Assembly (NCBI GenBank): GCA_964486455.1
Contig: CAZAMP010000010.1
Span: forward strand, 1 to 64,000
Length of the DNA: 64,000 nt
Source of the DNA: CAZAMP01 sp964486455
GTDB lineage: Bacteria; Eisenbacteria; RBG-16-71-46; CAZAMP01
Direction of reading: 5' to 3'
Within the stretch, counting starts at the first letter, position 1; the number at the start of each line of letters is the position of its first letter. The position numbers and the translations under genes are program-made. Positions 51,440 through 59,579 of this stretch are shown here, piece after piece. A model generated the notes under the pieces. It was not told the DNA's origin and made no database searches. It saw nothing but the letters and a program-made list of their open reading frames with translations.

Positions 51440-52588
51440 ATGGATCTGAGCCTAACGGAAGAACAAAAAGCACTCCGTGATCTGGCGCGGGAATTCGCGG
51501 ACAAGGAGATCGAGCCGAAGGTCAAGCACCACGACGAAACCGGCGATTTCCCTGATGACATCGTAAAGAAGGCATGGGAGCTCGGCATCACCAACGTCCA
51601 TGTCCCCGAGGAATACGGAGGACTCGGTCTCGGGCTCTTCGAGGGATGCCTCATCGTGGAGGAGCTGGCGTACACCTGCTCCGGAATCAGCACGGCGATG
51701 GAGTCGAACACCCTCGTGGTCGCGCCACTAATGGTTGCCGGGAATGAGGAGCAGAAGAAGGAGTACCTGGGGCGGATGATCGAAGGCCCCGTCATCGCGG
51801 CCTACTGCGTGACCGAACCGGGCGCGGGAAGCGACGTGTCCAACATCCAGCTGAAGGCGAAGAAGGTCGGTGACGAGTACGTCCTGAACGGAAGCAAGAT
51901 GTGGATCACCGGCGCGGGGCCCGCGAACTTCTACTTCGTGCTCGTGCGCACGGGTGAGCCGGAATCGAAGCACCGGGGCTTAAGCGCGTTCATCGTCGAT
52001 CGCGACTCGGAAGGCATCGAGGTCGGTAAGAAGGAATGGAATCTGGGACAGCACGCCTCCGACACCCGCGGTATCACATTCACGGACGTGAAGGTCCCGG
52101 CGAAGAACCTCCTTGGGCGTGAGGGGCAAGGGTTTGTGATCGCGATGAAAGCATTCGACCACACGCGGCCGGGAATCTCCGCCGGCGCGGTCGGCGTCGC
52201 CCGTCGCGCCCTCGATGAGGCCGTGCGCTACGCCAAAGAACGGAAGACGTTCGGCGTTCCGCTCTGGCGGCATCAAGGCATCCAGTTCATGGTCGCCGAC
52301 ATGGCCCGCGACATTGAGGCGGCCCGGCTCCTGGTTTGGCAGTCCGCGTGGAAGTTTGACCACGGCGAGCGAAACACGTACGAGGCCGCCTGTGCGAAGT
52401 GCTTCGGCGGCGACATGGCCATGCGTGTGGCGATCGATGCCGTGCAGATTCTCGGCGGCTACGGATACTCCACGGAGTACCCGGTCGAGAAGCTCATGCG
52501 CGACGCGAAGATCTTCCAGATCTACGAGGGAACGTCGCAGATCCAGCGGCTGATCATCGCCCGAGAGGTCTTTGGGCATAGCCGATAG
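51440..52588 (+). CDS. Acyl-CoA dehydrogenase
   Basis: 382 residues from the ATG at 51440, with GGAGG upstream; an ATG nine codons earlier is less likely. It carries the family marks LTEEQKALRDLAREFADKEI, AAYCVTEPGAGSDVSN, the FAD/substrate region WITGAGPANFYFV, and YEGTSQIQRLIIAREVFG, in which the Glu is the usual catalytic base of short- and medium-chain enzymes. First step of beta-oxidation; no electron-transfer flavoprotein genes are in view. Confidence 0.95.
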   Translation: MDLSLTEEQKALRDLAREFADKEIEPKVKHHDETGDFPDDIVKKAWELGITNVHVPEEYGGLGLGLFEGCLIVEELAYTCSGISTAMESNTLVVAPLMVAGNEEQKKEYLGRMIEGPVIAAYCVTEPGAGSDVSNIQLKAKKVGDEYVLNGSKMWITGAGPANFYFVLVRTGEPESKHRGLSAFIVDRDSEGIEVGKKEWNLGQHASDTRGITFTDVKVPAKNLLGREGQGFVIAMKAFDHTRPGISAGAVGVARRALDEAVRYAKERKTFGVPLWRHQGIQFMVADMARDIEAARLLVWQSAWKFDHGERNTYEAACAKCFGGDMAMRVAIDAVQILGGYGYSTEYPVEKLMRDAKIFQIYEGTSQIQRLIIAREVFGHSR

Positions 52589-52620
52589 GACCACGATCAC
52601 GGGCGGCCCGGGCGGCCTCC

Positions 52621-53745
52621 ATGCGTAAGATCCTTCACATCGTCGGCGTCAGGTGGTGGAGCGCGCTCGCCGCCTATGCCGTCGATCTCGCAACCGGACA
52701 GGCGCGCCGCGGCGACGATGTGTCGGTCGCCGCGCTTCGTGGATCCCCGGCGGAAGCCGAAGCGGAGAGGCGCGGTCTTCGAGCGAAGCACGGCTTCGGA
52801 CCCGGCCTTCGCAATCTTATCGGTCTCGCCATGCGTCTCCGCGAGGAGCTCCGTTCGGATCCTCCCGATGTCCTACACATTCATACCGGCATGGGACATG
52901 CCTCGGCGGAGTGGGCGTGCCGCTCGACCGCCGAACGGCCGCTCCTGGTTCGAACGCGCGCGGAAATCCGTCCACCGCAGGCGACGCCATGGAACAAGTG
53001 GCTTTTCCGTCGGGCCGATGCGCTGATGCTGTCCGGAAACGTTTTGACCTCGGACATGAGCGACTTCGGCGTGTCACCGGGGCGCATATGGATCCTGCCG
53101 GGGGGTGCGGACACGGCACACCTCGCTCCGGACACGCTGGGGGAGCGCGACCACGCCCTGAACCGACTTGGGCTTCCCGTCGGTGTGTTTTGCGTGGGGG
53201 TTGTCGGCCGTCTTTCGCCGGTCAAAGGGCACCGCTACGCTGTAGAAGCTCTCGCGATGCTCAAGGCCATGGATAGGCCGATCCATCTCGTGATCGCGGG
53301 CGATTCCGCGCAGCTCACCCGCGACGATCTGGAGCGCGTCGCGCACGATGGCGGGGTCGGCGATCGGGTCCACTTCGTCGGGCGTCTCACGGATGTTCGG
53401 GACATCTACTCGGCCATCGACATCGGTCTCGTTTCCTCCATCGGCTCCGAGGCCGTTTGTCGCGTTGCGGTCGAGATGATGGCGTGCGGGCTGCCCGTGA
53501 TCGCATCACGGGTCGGGGTGCTGCCGGAAACCGTTCTGGACGGCGACACCGGGATCCTCGTAGAGCCCCGCGATCCGGCCGCGATCGCGGAGGCCATCAC
53601 CCGTCTCGCGGGAAATGCCGACCTGCGGGCTCGGATGGGGAGGCGGGCCCGGGAGCACGCCGTATCCGAATACGACCTCGCCGTCGTGGCCGAGCGATGC
53701 GAAACGATCTACGCGAGCGCTCTCACGGCCAGGAGCGGAACATGA
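52621..53745 (+). CDS. Family 4 glycosyltransferase
   Basis: 374 residues with two Rossmann-like halves. The C-terminal donor site shows VGVVGRLSPVKGHRYAVEAL, VHFVGRLTDVRDIYSAIDIG and EMMACGLPVIASRVGVLPE, the GT-B E-x7-E region of GT4 enzymes. Likely adds a sugar to LPS core or another cell-surface glycan. Coupled to the next gene by an ATGA overlap. Confidence 0.92.
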   Translation: MRKILHIVGVRWWSALAAYAVDLATGQARRGDDVSVAALRGSPAEAEAERRGLRAKHGFGPGLRNLIGLAMRLREELRSDPPDVLHIHTGMGHASAEWACRSTAERPLLVRTRAEIRPPQATPWNKWLFRRADALMLSGNVLTSDMSDFGVSPGRIWILPGGADTAHLAPDTLGERDHALNRLGLPVGVFCVGVVGRLSPVKGHRYAVEALAMLKAMDRPIHLVIAGDSAQLTRDDLERVAHDGGVGDRVHFVGRLTDVRDIYSAIDIGLVSSIGSEAVCRVAVEMMACGLPVIASRVGVLPETVLDGDTGILVEPRDPAAIAEAITRLAGNADLRARMGRRAREHAVSEYDLAVVAERCETIYASALTARSGT

Positions 53746-54527
53746 GCGACTCGGAACCGACCATCGGCGTTCTCATCATCACGCACAACGAGGAAGAGAA
53801 CATCGCACGCTGCCTGGATAGCGTCGCGTTCGCGGACGCGGTCGTCGTGGTCGACAGCGAGTCGACCGACCGCACGGTCGAGATCGCGAGATCGCTTAGA
53901 GCAAGCGTCCACATCCAACCGTGGCTCGGCTACTCGGAGCAGAAGCAGCACGCGCTCGGGCTGCTAGCCACGGAGTGGGTGATCTGGTTGGACGCCGATG
54001 AGGAGCTGTCGCCTGAGCTGGCGGACGAGATCAGGAGGAAACTCTCAGGTGATCCGGACGTCGACGGCTTTCTCGTCCCGAGGATGGCGAACTATCTCGG
54101 CCGGTGGATCCGTCATTCGGGGTGGTATCCGGATCCGAAGCTCAGGATCTTCCGCCGAAGCCGTGGGTGCTTCGATGGGCGTCTCGTTCATGAGGGCGTC
54201 GTGGTGGATGGACCGGTCGGACGTCTGACGTCGTCGCTCTATCACTACCCGTATCGCGACGTCGCGCACCACCGTGAGAAAGTCGAGCGGTATGCGCGTC
54301 TCGCGGCCGAGCAGATCCGCCGGGAGGGTCGATCGGTGTCATGGATCGATGAGCTGTTGCGTCCCGTCATTCGCTTCGTGCGGATCTTCGTCCTCCGGTT
54401 GGGCTTCTTGGATGGTCGACCGGGATTTCTTGCGGCGCGGATGGGCGCGAGCTACGTGCGGCTCAAGTACCGATACGCTCGAAGCGGTTTCCCGAGCAAT
54501 TCAGGCGTGAAGAGGGCGGATCGATGA
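53742..54527 (+). CDS. Family 2 glycosyltransferase, WaaE/KdtX-like
   Basis: 261 residues from the ATG overlapping the previous stop. GT-A fold: GVLIITHNEEENIARCLDSV, VVVVDSESTDRTVEIA, VIWLDADEEL (DxD). Further marks YSEQKQHAL and LRIFRRSRGCFDGRLVHE are typical of the WaaE LPS inner-core glucosyltransferase group. Middle gene of a three-glycosyltransferase operon. Confidence 0.92.
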   Translation: MSDSEPTIGVLIITHNEEENIARCLDSVAFADAVVVVDSESTDRTVEIARSLRASVHIQPWLGYSEQKQHALGLLATEWVIWLDADEELSPELADEIRRKLSGDPDVDGFLVPRMANYLGRWIRHSGWYPDPKLRIFRRSRGCFDGRLVHEGVVVDGPVGRLTSSLYHYPYRDVAHHREKVERYARLAAEQIRREGRSVSWIDELLRPVIRFVRIFVLRLGFLDGRPGFLAARMGASYVRLKYRYARSGFPSNSGVKRADR

Positions 54528-55612
54528 AGATTCTCCACATCGATACCGGGCTCTCCTGGCGCGGCGGGCAGGGACAGGTGATGCACCTGGCCCTCGGTCT
54601 GGCGGCCCGTGGACACACGAGCGTGGTGGTTGCGAGACCGGGATCGGCGATCGCGTCGCGAATGGAAGCGGCCCGCATACCGGTCCACCGGATCGAGATG
54701 CGTGGCGAGGCCGACCTGGCGGCCATGATGCGGCTCGTCCGCCTTTTGCGCGAAGAGCATCCGGACATCGTTCACATGCACACGGCGCGCGCGCATACCC
54801 TTGGCGCCGTCGCGAGCGTCCTCTCCGGGATCGGGCGACGTGTCGTCTCTCGACGCGTCGTGTTTCCCATCGGACGCTTTTCCGCGCGGCTCAAGTACGC
54901 GCCGGGCACCGCGTGCTTCATCGCGATCAGCCATGCGGTCGCGGACACCCTCGTCGCCGCGGGCGTGGATCGCGGGCGGGTGACCGTCGTTCCCAGCGCG
55001 GTCGACGTCGAGTCTTTGGAAGATGCGGACGGCGCGGCTGTTCGGGCATCGTTCGGCATCGGTCGGTCAACGCCGACGGTCGGAACGGTAGCGCACTTCT
55101 CGCGTGAAAAGGGGCTCGACACTCTCGTGCGGGCATGGCGCGACGTGACGGTGCGCGTTCCGGACGCCCGGCTGATCCTGATCGGGGAGGGCGAGGAGAA
55201 ACAGAGGCTCGAGCGGGAAGCGTCCGCTCACGTCGTCTCGGACTCCATCATCTTTGCGGGGTTCCGCGAAGACGTGGCGGATTGCATCTCGGCGTTCGAC
55301 GTGTTCGCCCAGCCGTCTTTGTCCGAGGGTCTGGGGAGCAGCATCCTGATGGCCATGGCATTGGGACGCCCGATCGTCGCGACCGATGTGGGAGGAATCC
55401 CGGAGCTGGTCACGCCTGATGAAACGGGCATGCTTGTGCCCGTCGGCGATCCGGGGTTGCTCGCCGGCGCGATCGTGGAGTTGCTCGAGCGCCCCGAGCT
55501 TCGCGATCGTCTGTCAGGAGCCGGTCGCCAGCGGGCCCTCGAACACTACACCGTCGATGCCATGGTCGATGGCACGCTCGCCGCCTATGAGCGGCTGCCG
55601 GGCGCGAGCTAA
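54524..55612 (+). CDS. Family 4 glycosyltransferase
   Basis: 362 residues. N-terminal acceptor domain opens with ILHIDTGLSWRGGQGQV, and the donor domain has VGTVAHFSREKGLDTLVRA, RLILIGEGEEKQRLE and SLSEGLGSSILMAMALGRP then VATDVGGIPELV. Close in style to the GT4 gene at 52621 but clearly different. Probably part of LPS core or surface glycan assembly with its two neighbours. Confidence 0.93.
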   Translation: MKILHIDTGLSWRGGQGQVMHLALGLAARGHTSVVVARPGSAIASRMEAARIPVHRIEMRGEADLAAMMRLVRLLREEHPDIVHMHTARAHTLGAVASVLSGIGRRVVSRRVVFPIGRFSARLKYAPGTACFIAISHAVADTLVAAGVDRGRVTVVPSAVDVESLEDADGAAVRASFGIGRSTPTVGTVAHFSREKGLDTLVRAWRDVTVRVPDARLILIGEGEEKQRLEREASAHVVSDSIIFAGFREDVADCISAFDVFAQPSLSEGLGSSILMAMALGRPIVATDVGGIPELVTPDETGMLVPVGDPGLLAGAIVELLERPELRDRLSGAGRQRALEHYTVDAMVDGTLAAYERLPGAS

Positions 55613-55624
55613 ACTGCGAATTCT

Positions 55625-55855
55625 CTACTCGATAACCTCTAGAATGGCCTTGCGGCGCAGCTTGGTTCCGACCGCTGAGACGATCGTACGGAGCGCAGTG
55701 AGCGTGCGGCCGCCTTTCCCGATGATCTTTCCGATATCCTCTTTGGACACGGAGAGTTCGTAGACAGAGGTGGTTGCTCCCGAGAGCTCGTTGACGCGAA
55801 CCGTGCCCGGTTCGTCGACCAGTGCCCTCGCGACCTCCTCGATCAGCGACTTCAT
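55625..55855 (-). CDS. khpA: KH-domain RNA-binding protein
   Basis: 76 residues forming one KH domain: VRVNELSGATTSVYELSVS, the GxxG loop in IGKIIGKGGRTLTALRTI and ending AILEVIE. This is the KhpA/YlqC family, which binds RNA with KhpB and affects cell size and small RNAs in Gram-positive bacteria. Convergent with the glycosyltransferase operon. Confidence 0.94.
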   Translation of the reverse strand: MKSLIEEVARALVDEPGTVRVNELSGATTSVYELSVSKEDIGKIIGKGGRTLTALRTIVSAVGTKLRRKAILEVIE

Positions 55856-56237
55856 TCCCTTCCCCCAGTGGATCGAACCGGCCTCTCCACCGCACCCGGA
55901 TCTGTCGCTACAGAAGGTAATTACGTCGCTGGCGGAACACGCGGTCAGCGTGGTGCAAGATGGCCCCTAGTGCGTGAACGCGCCAATCTAGCATCCAGGC
56001 CTCACGGGCGTCAAATCGTCCGAATGCCTTTCGGATTGCGCGGCTGGGGACGACGGAGTGTCCCCAATGGGACGGGGTGGTGACGGCCGCGACGAACATC
56101 GACACTGAAATCGGTTATGTGACAACAAGATAGAAGGAGGCGTCGCCACCGGCCGTAAGTGGCATGTCGCGTGCGACTGTGATGGCCGACGTACGGATGA
56201 CACGCACCGATGGGTTGTGACACAAGGGGGCGAAAAG
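55856..56237. other. Intergenic region, 382 bases, with one hairpin
   Basis: Divergent gap between khpA and the GHW-repeat lipoprotein. No gene seen. It holds a perfect 7-bp inverted repeat (TGGGGAC at 56045-56051, GTCCCCA at 56060-56066) with an 8-base loop. Promoters for both flanking genes must lie here, but none stands out. Confidence 0.4.
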
Positions 56238-56459
56238 ATGAAGCGGCTATTGAATATGACGCTGGTTCTGGTAGGTGCCGGACTCCTTCTGGCGGTTGGG
56301 CAAGGGTGTGCGAGCGCGCCACCGCCGCCCCCCGTGCTTCGCGTCGAAGTCCGCCCGGCGCGGCCGGCGAAGAAGGCGTTCTGGGTCAAGGGGCATTGGA
56401 AATGGAAGCGCTCCGCTCACAAGTACGTCTGGGTGCCGGGGCACTGGGTCGTCCGCTAA
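56238..56459 (+). CDS. Small lipoprotein with WVxGHW repeats
   Basis: 73 residues from the ATG at 56238 (an ATG seven codons earlier is possible). Signal peptide with lipobox AVGQGCASA, a Pro-rich linker, then two copies of an aromatic unit, FWVKGHWKW and YVWVPGHWVV, known from the YXWXXGHW/BcpO-like repeat family of envelope proteins of unknown function. Confidence 0.8.
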   Translation: MKRLLNMTLVLVGAGLLLAVGQGCASAPPPPPVLRVEVRPARPAKKAFWVKGHWKWKRSAHKYVWVPGHWVVR

Positions 56460-56638
56460 TCGACTGAGATATTGTGGATTATGCCGGCAGCTCAGTTCGT
56501 GGAACCCAGGCCGGACCCCACGGGTATTAGGACCTTGACGTCGGCGGGGGTCGCAAACTGAAGCGAAGTAGCCCTTCGCTGCGGCCTCTACCGCCCGTCT
56601 CAACGAACGATTTCCGGAGTGCCTCCTCCAGACCGCTC

Positions 56639-56667
56639 AACCCCCGCCCGAAAGGGCGGGGGTTTTT
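56639..56667 (+). terminator. Rho-independent terminator
   Basis: Perfect GC-rich stem (CCCCCGCCC at 56641-56649, GGGCGGGGG at 56654-56662) with a GAAA tetraloop and TTTTT; flanking AA extends pairing. It ends the small lipoprotein transcript about 180 bases after its stop and lies just beyond the stop of the opposing TPR gene. Confidence 0.9.
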
Positions 56668-56674
56668 GCGTATC

Positions 56675-57784
56675 CTATGGCACTGCCGGGGCTTCGTCGG
56701 ATGGTGCCGGTGCATCGCTTCCGTCGGCCACGAGCGGTGCGCCGGCCATATCGCCGGTTGGGTCGCCCGCCGGCTCGATTGCCGGGTGGCCGGTAGCGAC
56801 ATCGGCCGTTGCGTCCTCCGCCACGGTAGCCGAAGCGTCCGCGGGCTCAGCCTCGATTGCGGGAGAGGGTGGCGCCTGCGCCAGCAGCTGCTCCACCCGA
56901 GCCAGCGACTCGCCGGCCGTCGCGTGTCCCGCATCGGACGCCTTGCGGAACGCGTCGGTCGCCGCCGCGAGATCGTCCGTCCGTTCGAGGGCGATACCGA
57001 GGTTGTTGAACACATAGGCGGGCGGATCGGAATGCTGCGCGGCAATCTGCAGCGGCCCGACCGCCTCAGTGAATCGGCCCAACCGAATCCTGCACAGTCC
57101 GAGGTTGTTGAGTGCGTACACGTTGTCCGGATTGAGCCCGACCGCGCGCTCGAACGACTCCTCCGCGGCCTCCAGATCGGCCATCGTCATCAGAGTGAGC
57201 CCGCGCACGTTCCATAGCTGATCATTGAGTGAATCAAGGCGGGCGACCTCTTCGAGCTCGACCAGCGCGTCGCTCGGCATCTCTCGGTCCAGGAGAACGC
57301 GCGCGAGATTGATTCGCGCTCGCAGATGCTCAGGGTTCAGCCGAAGCGCCTCCCGCAACGCCGCCTCCGCCGCCTCCGGCTCATCCGTCTTCCGGTAGCA
57401 GAGGCCCAAGAGATAATGGGCGGGCGCGAAGTCATCCCGCGCGAGAATCGACGCGTGAAGCTTGTCGATCGCCGCCTCCCTGTCGCCCCTGAAGTAGAGT
57501 GTCTCGCCCTCGCGGAACGCTTCGTGCGGATCCTCCGCCGGTTGGATCTCCTCGGGTGCGTCCACGACGTCCGCGGCGGCCACCGTTTCGACCGGCACCG
57601 TCACGATCGGCTCGACCATTGCCGCGGGCGCGGAACTCCCGGCCTCGGGCTCGCCATAGGCCTCGGTCTGATCAGCGATCTCGATATCCGATTCATCTCC
57701 GCAGCCGAAGACAAGAGCGGATAGCGCCAACGCGATCCCGAGCGCGGTCAGGCGGCGCTTCGTTTTCGGGTGATGGTGTGACAT
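56675..57784 (-). CDS. TPR-repeat lipoprotein
   Basis: 369 residues: signal peptide with lipobox ALVFGCGDE, an acidic/Ala/Val-rich linker (~residues 30-85), then about five tetratricopeptide repeats (FREGETLYFRGDREAAIDKL, APAHYLLGLCYRKTDEPEAA, WNVRGLTLMTMADLEAAEES, VYALNNLGLCRIRLGRFTEA), and a low-complexity Ala/Pro/Asp C-terminus of ~90 residues. Likely a periplasmic scaffold; partners unknown. It is preceded by a palindrome-rich region. Confidence 0.88.
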   Translation of the reverse strand: MSHHHPKTKRRLTALGIALALSALVFGCGDESDIEIADQTEAYGEPEAGSSAPAAMVEPIVTVPVETVAAADVVDAPEEIQPAEDPHEAFREGETLYFRGDREAAIDKLHASILARDDFAPAHYLLGLCYRKTDEPEAAEAALREALRLNPEHLRARINLARVLLDREMPSDALVELEEVARLDSLNDQLWNVRGLTLMTMADLEAAEESFERAVGLNPDNVYALNNLGLCRIRLGRFTEAVGPLQIAAQHSDPPAYVFNNLGIALERTDDLAAATDAFRKASDAGHATAGESLARVEQLLAQAPPSPAIEAEPADASATVAEDATADVATGHPAIEPAGDPTGDMAGAPLVADGSDAPAPSDEAPAVP

Positions 57785-58196
57785 GACGTTCCTCCTTGGG
57801 TTGTGGACGAATCGACGATCGTCATCCTCTATCGCAGGAGGAGTGCCACTGACCCTTCATGGGGCGAGATCGCGTAATCTATTGTGATGTCGTGAGATCT
57901 GGCGACACGCGATGTTCAGTCGCGCAGGCCCCAGGCGGGCAAGGGTGTCTTGGGATCCACGTGGCGTGTCTCTGACGCCACTACTGCTTGGCGCCTCAGG
58001 GTGTGCCGGCGGCTCAGCCAACGGGATTGTACAATCTTCGAACATGGTTCGAGCCCACTGGCGCTGGCGGGCCTGATGTCCGCGAGTCTCCCCGGGGAGA
58101 CAAAACGGCATAAAACGTTGGAATAAAATAACTTAGATTCAGGGGGGGTGCGGTGGGTTGGTGAGCGTGGGTGCGGGTACGGCGCGTCGCGGCCTT
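57785..58196. other. Intergenic region, 412 bases, with four perfect inverted repeats
   Basis: Upstream of the TPR lipoprotein gene and downstream of the NtrC-like regulator. Perfect repeats: GTGGCGT/ACGCCAC (57961-57981), GATTGTACAATC (58025-58036), TCGAAC/GTTCGA (58038-58052) and GTCTCCCCGGGGAGAC (58086-58101), followed by an AT-rich patch (58102-58140). No ORF of note and no known RNA family recognised. Could be operators, a structured leader of the TPR gene or an unrecognised RNA. Confidence 0.5.
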
Positions 58197-59579
58197 CTAT
58201 GCCGGATCCGTCTCCCGGGAGATGCCGAGCTCGCGGAGCTTCCGATAGAGATGGCTCCTCTCCAGACCGAGCCGTTTGGCCGCTCGGGAGACATTGTCGC
58301 TTTCCTCGCGAAGCGTTCGACCGATGATCCGTCGCTCCACGATCCTGAGCGTTGCCCGAAGCGCGGCGTCATCGTCTTCGAGCGGCGGCGCTTCCCAAGC
58401 GTCATCATGTGTATCGAGGATCCCGGCCGACCGGAGCTCCGCCATCCCCACGCTCGGCGACTGACACAAGATGGTGAGTCGCTCCATGAGATTGCGAAGC
58501 TCGCGCACGTTTCCGGTCCAGGCGTGCCGACGCAAGCGATCCCGCGCGTCGGTCGTCAGCGAGAGGGGCGGCCGACCGTACTGTTTGGCGTAGTGACCGA
58601 GGAAGTGATCGGACAAGAGCGGCAGATCCTCCAATCGGTCGCGAAGAGGGGGAAGCCGCAGCTCGACCACGTTAATGCGGTGGTACAGATCTTCGCGGAA
58701 GCGACCGTCCGTCACGGCGGCCCGCAGGTTCTGGTTCGTGGCGGCGATCACGCGCACGTCGACCGGCACCTCTTCTCCGCCTCCCACTCGGGTGACGCGG
58801 TGATCTTCGAGAACGCGAAGGAGCTTAGGCTGGGCGTCTAGCGGCATCTCGCCGATCTCGTCCAGAAAGAGCGTTCCGCCACCGGCCTCTTCGAAGCGAC
58901 CCCGCCGCGTGCGGGTCGCGCCGGTGAACGCGCCTCGCTGGTGACCGAATAGCTCACTCTCGACGAGGTCCCTTGGGATCGCCGAGCAGTTCACCGCGAC
59001 GAACGGCTCGCGGGCGCGGGGAGATCCCGCGTGGATGGCGCGTGCCACAAGCTCTTTGCCCGTTCCGCTCTCGCCGCTGATGAGAACCCATCCTTCCGTG
59101 GGTGCGACCAGCTCGATCGTACCGAGCACGTTCTGCATCGCCGGGCTCTCGCCGAGTAGCCCGTGCGTGGACGTGATCTGCAGGCGAAGGTCTCGACACT
59201 CGGTCTCGAGCCGCTCGTCGCGGAGCGTCCGAGTGATGCGTAGCGTGACGGTCTCCCCGGTCAGTGGCTTCTCGATGAAATCGATCGCACCCATCCGGAT
59301 CGCCTTGACCGCCTCGGCGATCGTGCCGGCGCCCGAGATCATCAGCACCGGAGGCGGCACGTCGCTCGACGATCGGATCTCCTCGAGCACCTTAAGGCCG
59401 TTCTCCGTGCCCAGCCGAAGATCGAGCAGCACGATGTCCGGAGGATCGTGATCGAGTACATCCAAGGCGGTCCGCCTGTCGGTGGCCGTTGATGTGCGGA
59501 AGCCGCGTGTCCGAAGCTCCGCGGCGAGGGAGGCGAGGAGTGTCCGATCGTCGTCCACGATAAGAACGTGACGTGACAT
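58197..59579 (-). CDS. Sigma54-dependent response regulator, NtrC family
   Basis: 460 residues. Receiver domain (HVLIVDDDRTLLASL, phospho-acceptor Asp in DIVLLDLRLG, Lys in IDFIEKPL), AAA+ domain with Walker A ISGESGTGKELVARA, the sigma54-contact loop GAFTGA, Walker B GGTLFLDEIGEM, and a Fis-type helix-turn-helix (NVSRAAKRLGLERSHLYRKL). It activates sigma54 promoters when phosphorylated, presumably by the adjacent kinase, whose stop overlaps its ATG by one base. Confidence 0.96.
   Translation of the reverse strand: MSRHVLIVDDDRTLLASLAAELRTRGFRTSTATDRRTALDVLDHDPPDIVLLDLRLGTENGLKVLEEIRSSSDVPPPVLMISGAGTIAEAVKAIRMGAIDFIEKPLTGETVTLRITRTLRDERLETECRDLRLQITSTHGLLGESPAMQNVLGTIELVAPTEGWVLISGESGTGKELVARAIHAGSPRAREPFVAVNCSAIPRDLVESELFGHQRGAFTGATRTRRGRFEEAGGGTLFLDEIGEMPLDAQPKLLRVLEDHRVTRVGGGEEVPVDVRVIAATNQNLRAAVTDGRFREDLYHRINVVELRLPPLRDRLEDLPLLSDHFLGHYAKQYGRPPLSLTTDARDRLRRHAWTGNVRELRNLMERLTILCQSPSVGMAELRSAGILDTHDDAWEAPPLEDDDAALRATLRIVERRIIGRTLREESDNVSRAAKRLGLERSHLYRKLRELGISRETDPA

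Noticed and set aside
58040..58060. GGTTCGAGCCC resembling a tRNA T-loop
   Set aside because: Only three of five stem pairs form and no cloverleaf can be drawn; the bases belong to a perfect TCGAAC/GTTCGA repeat instead.
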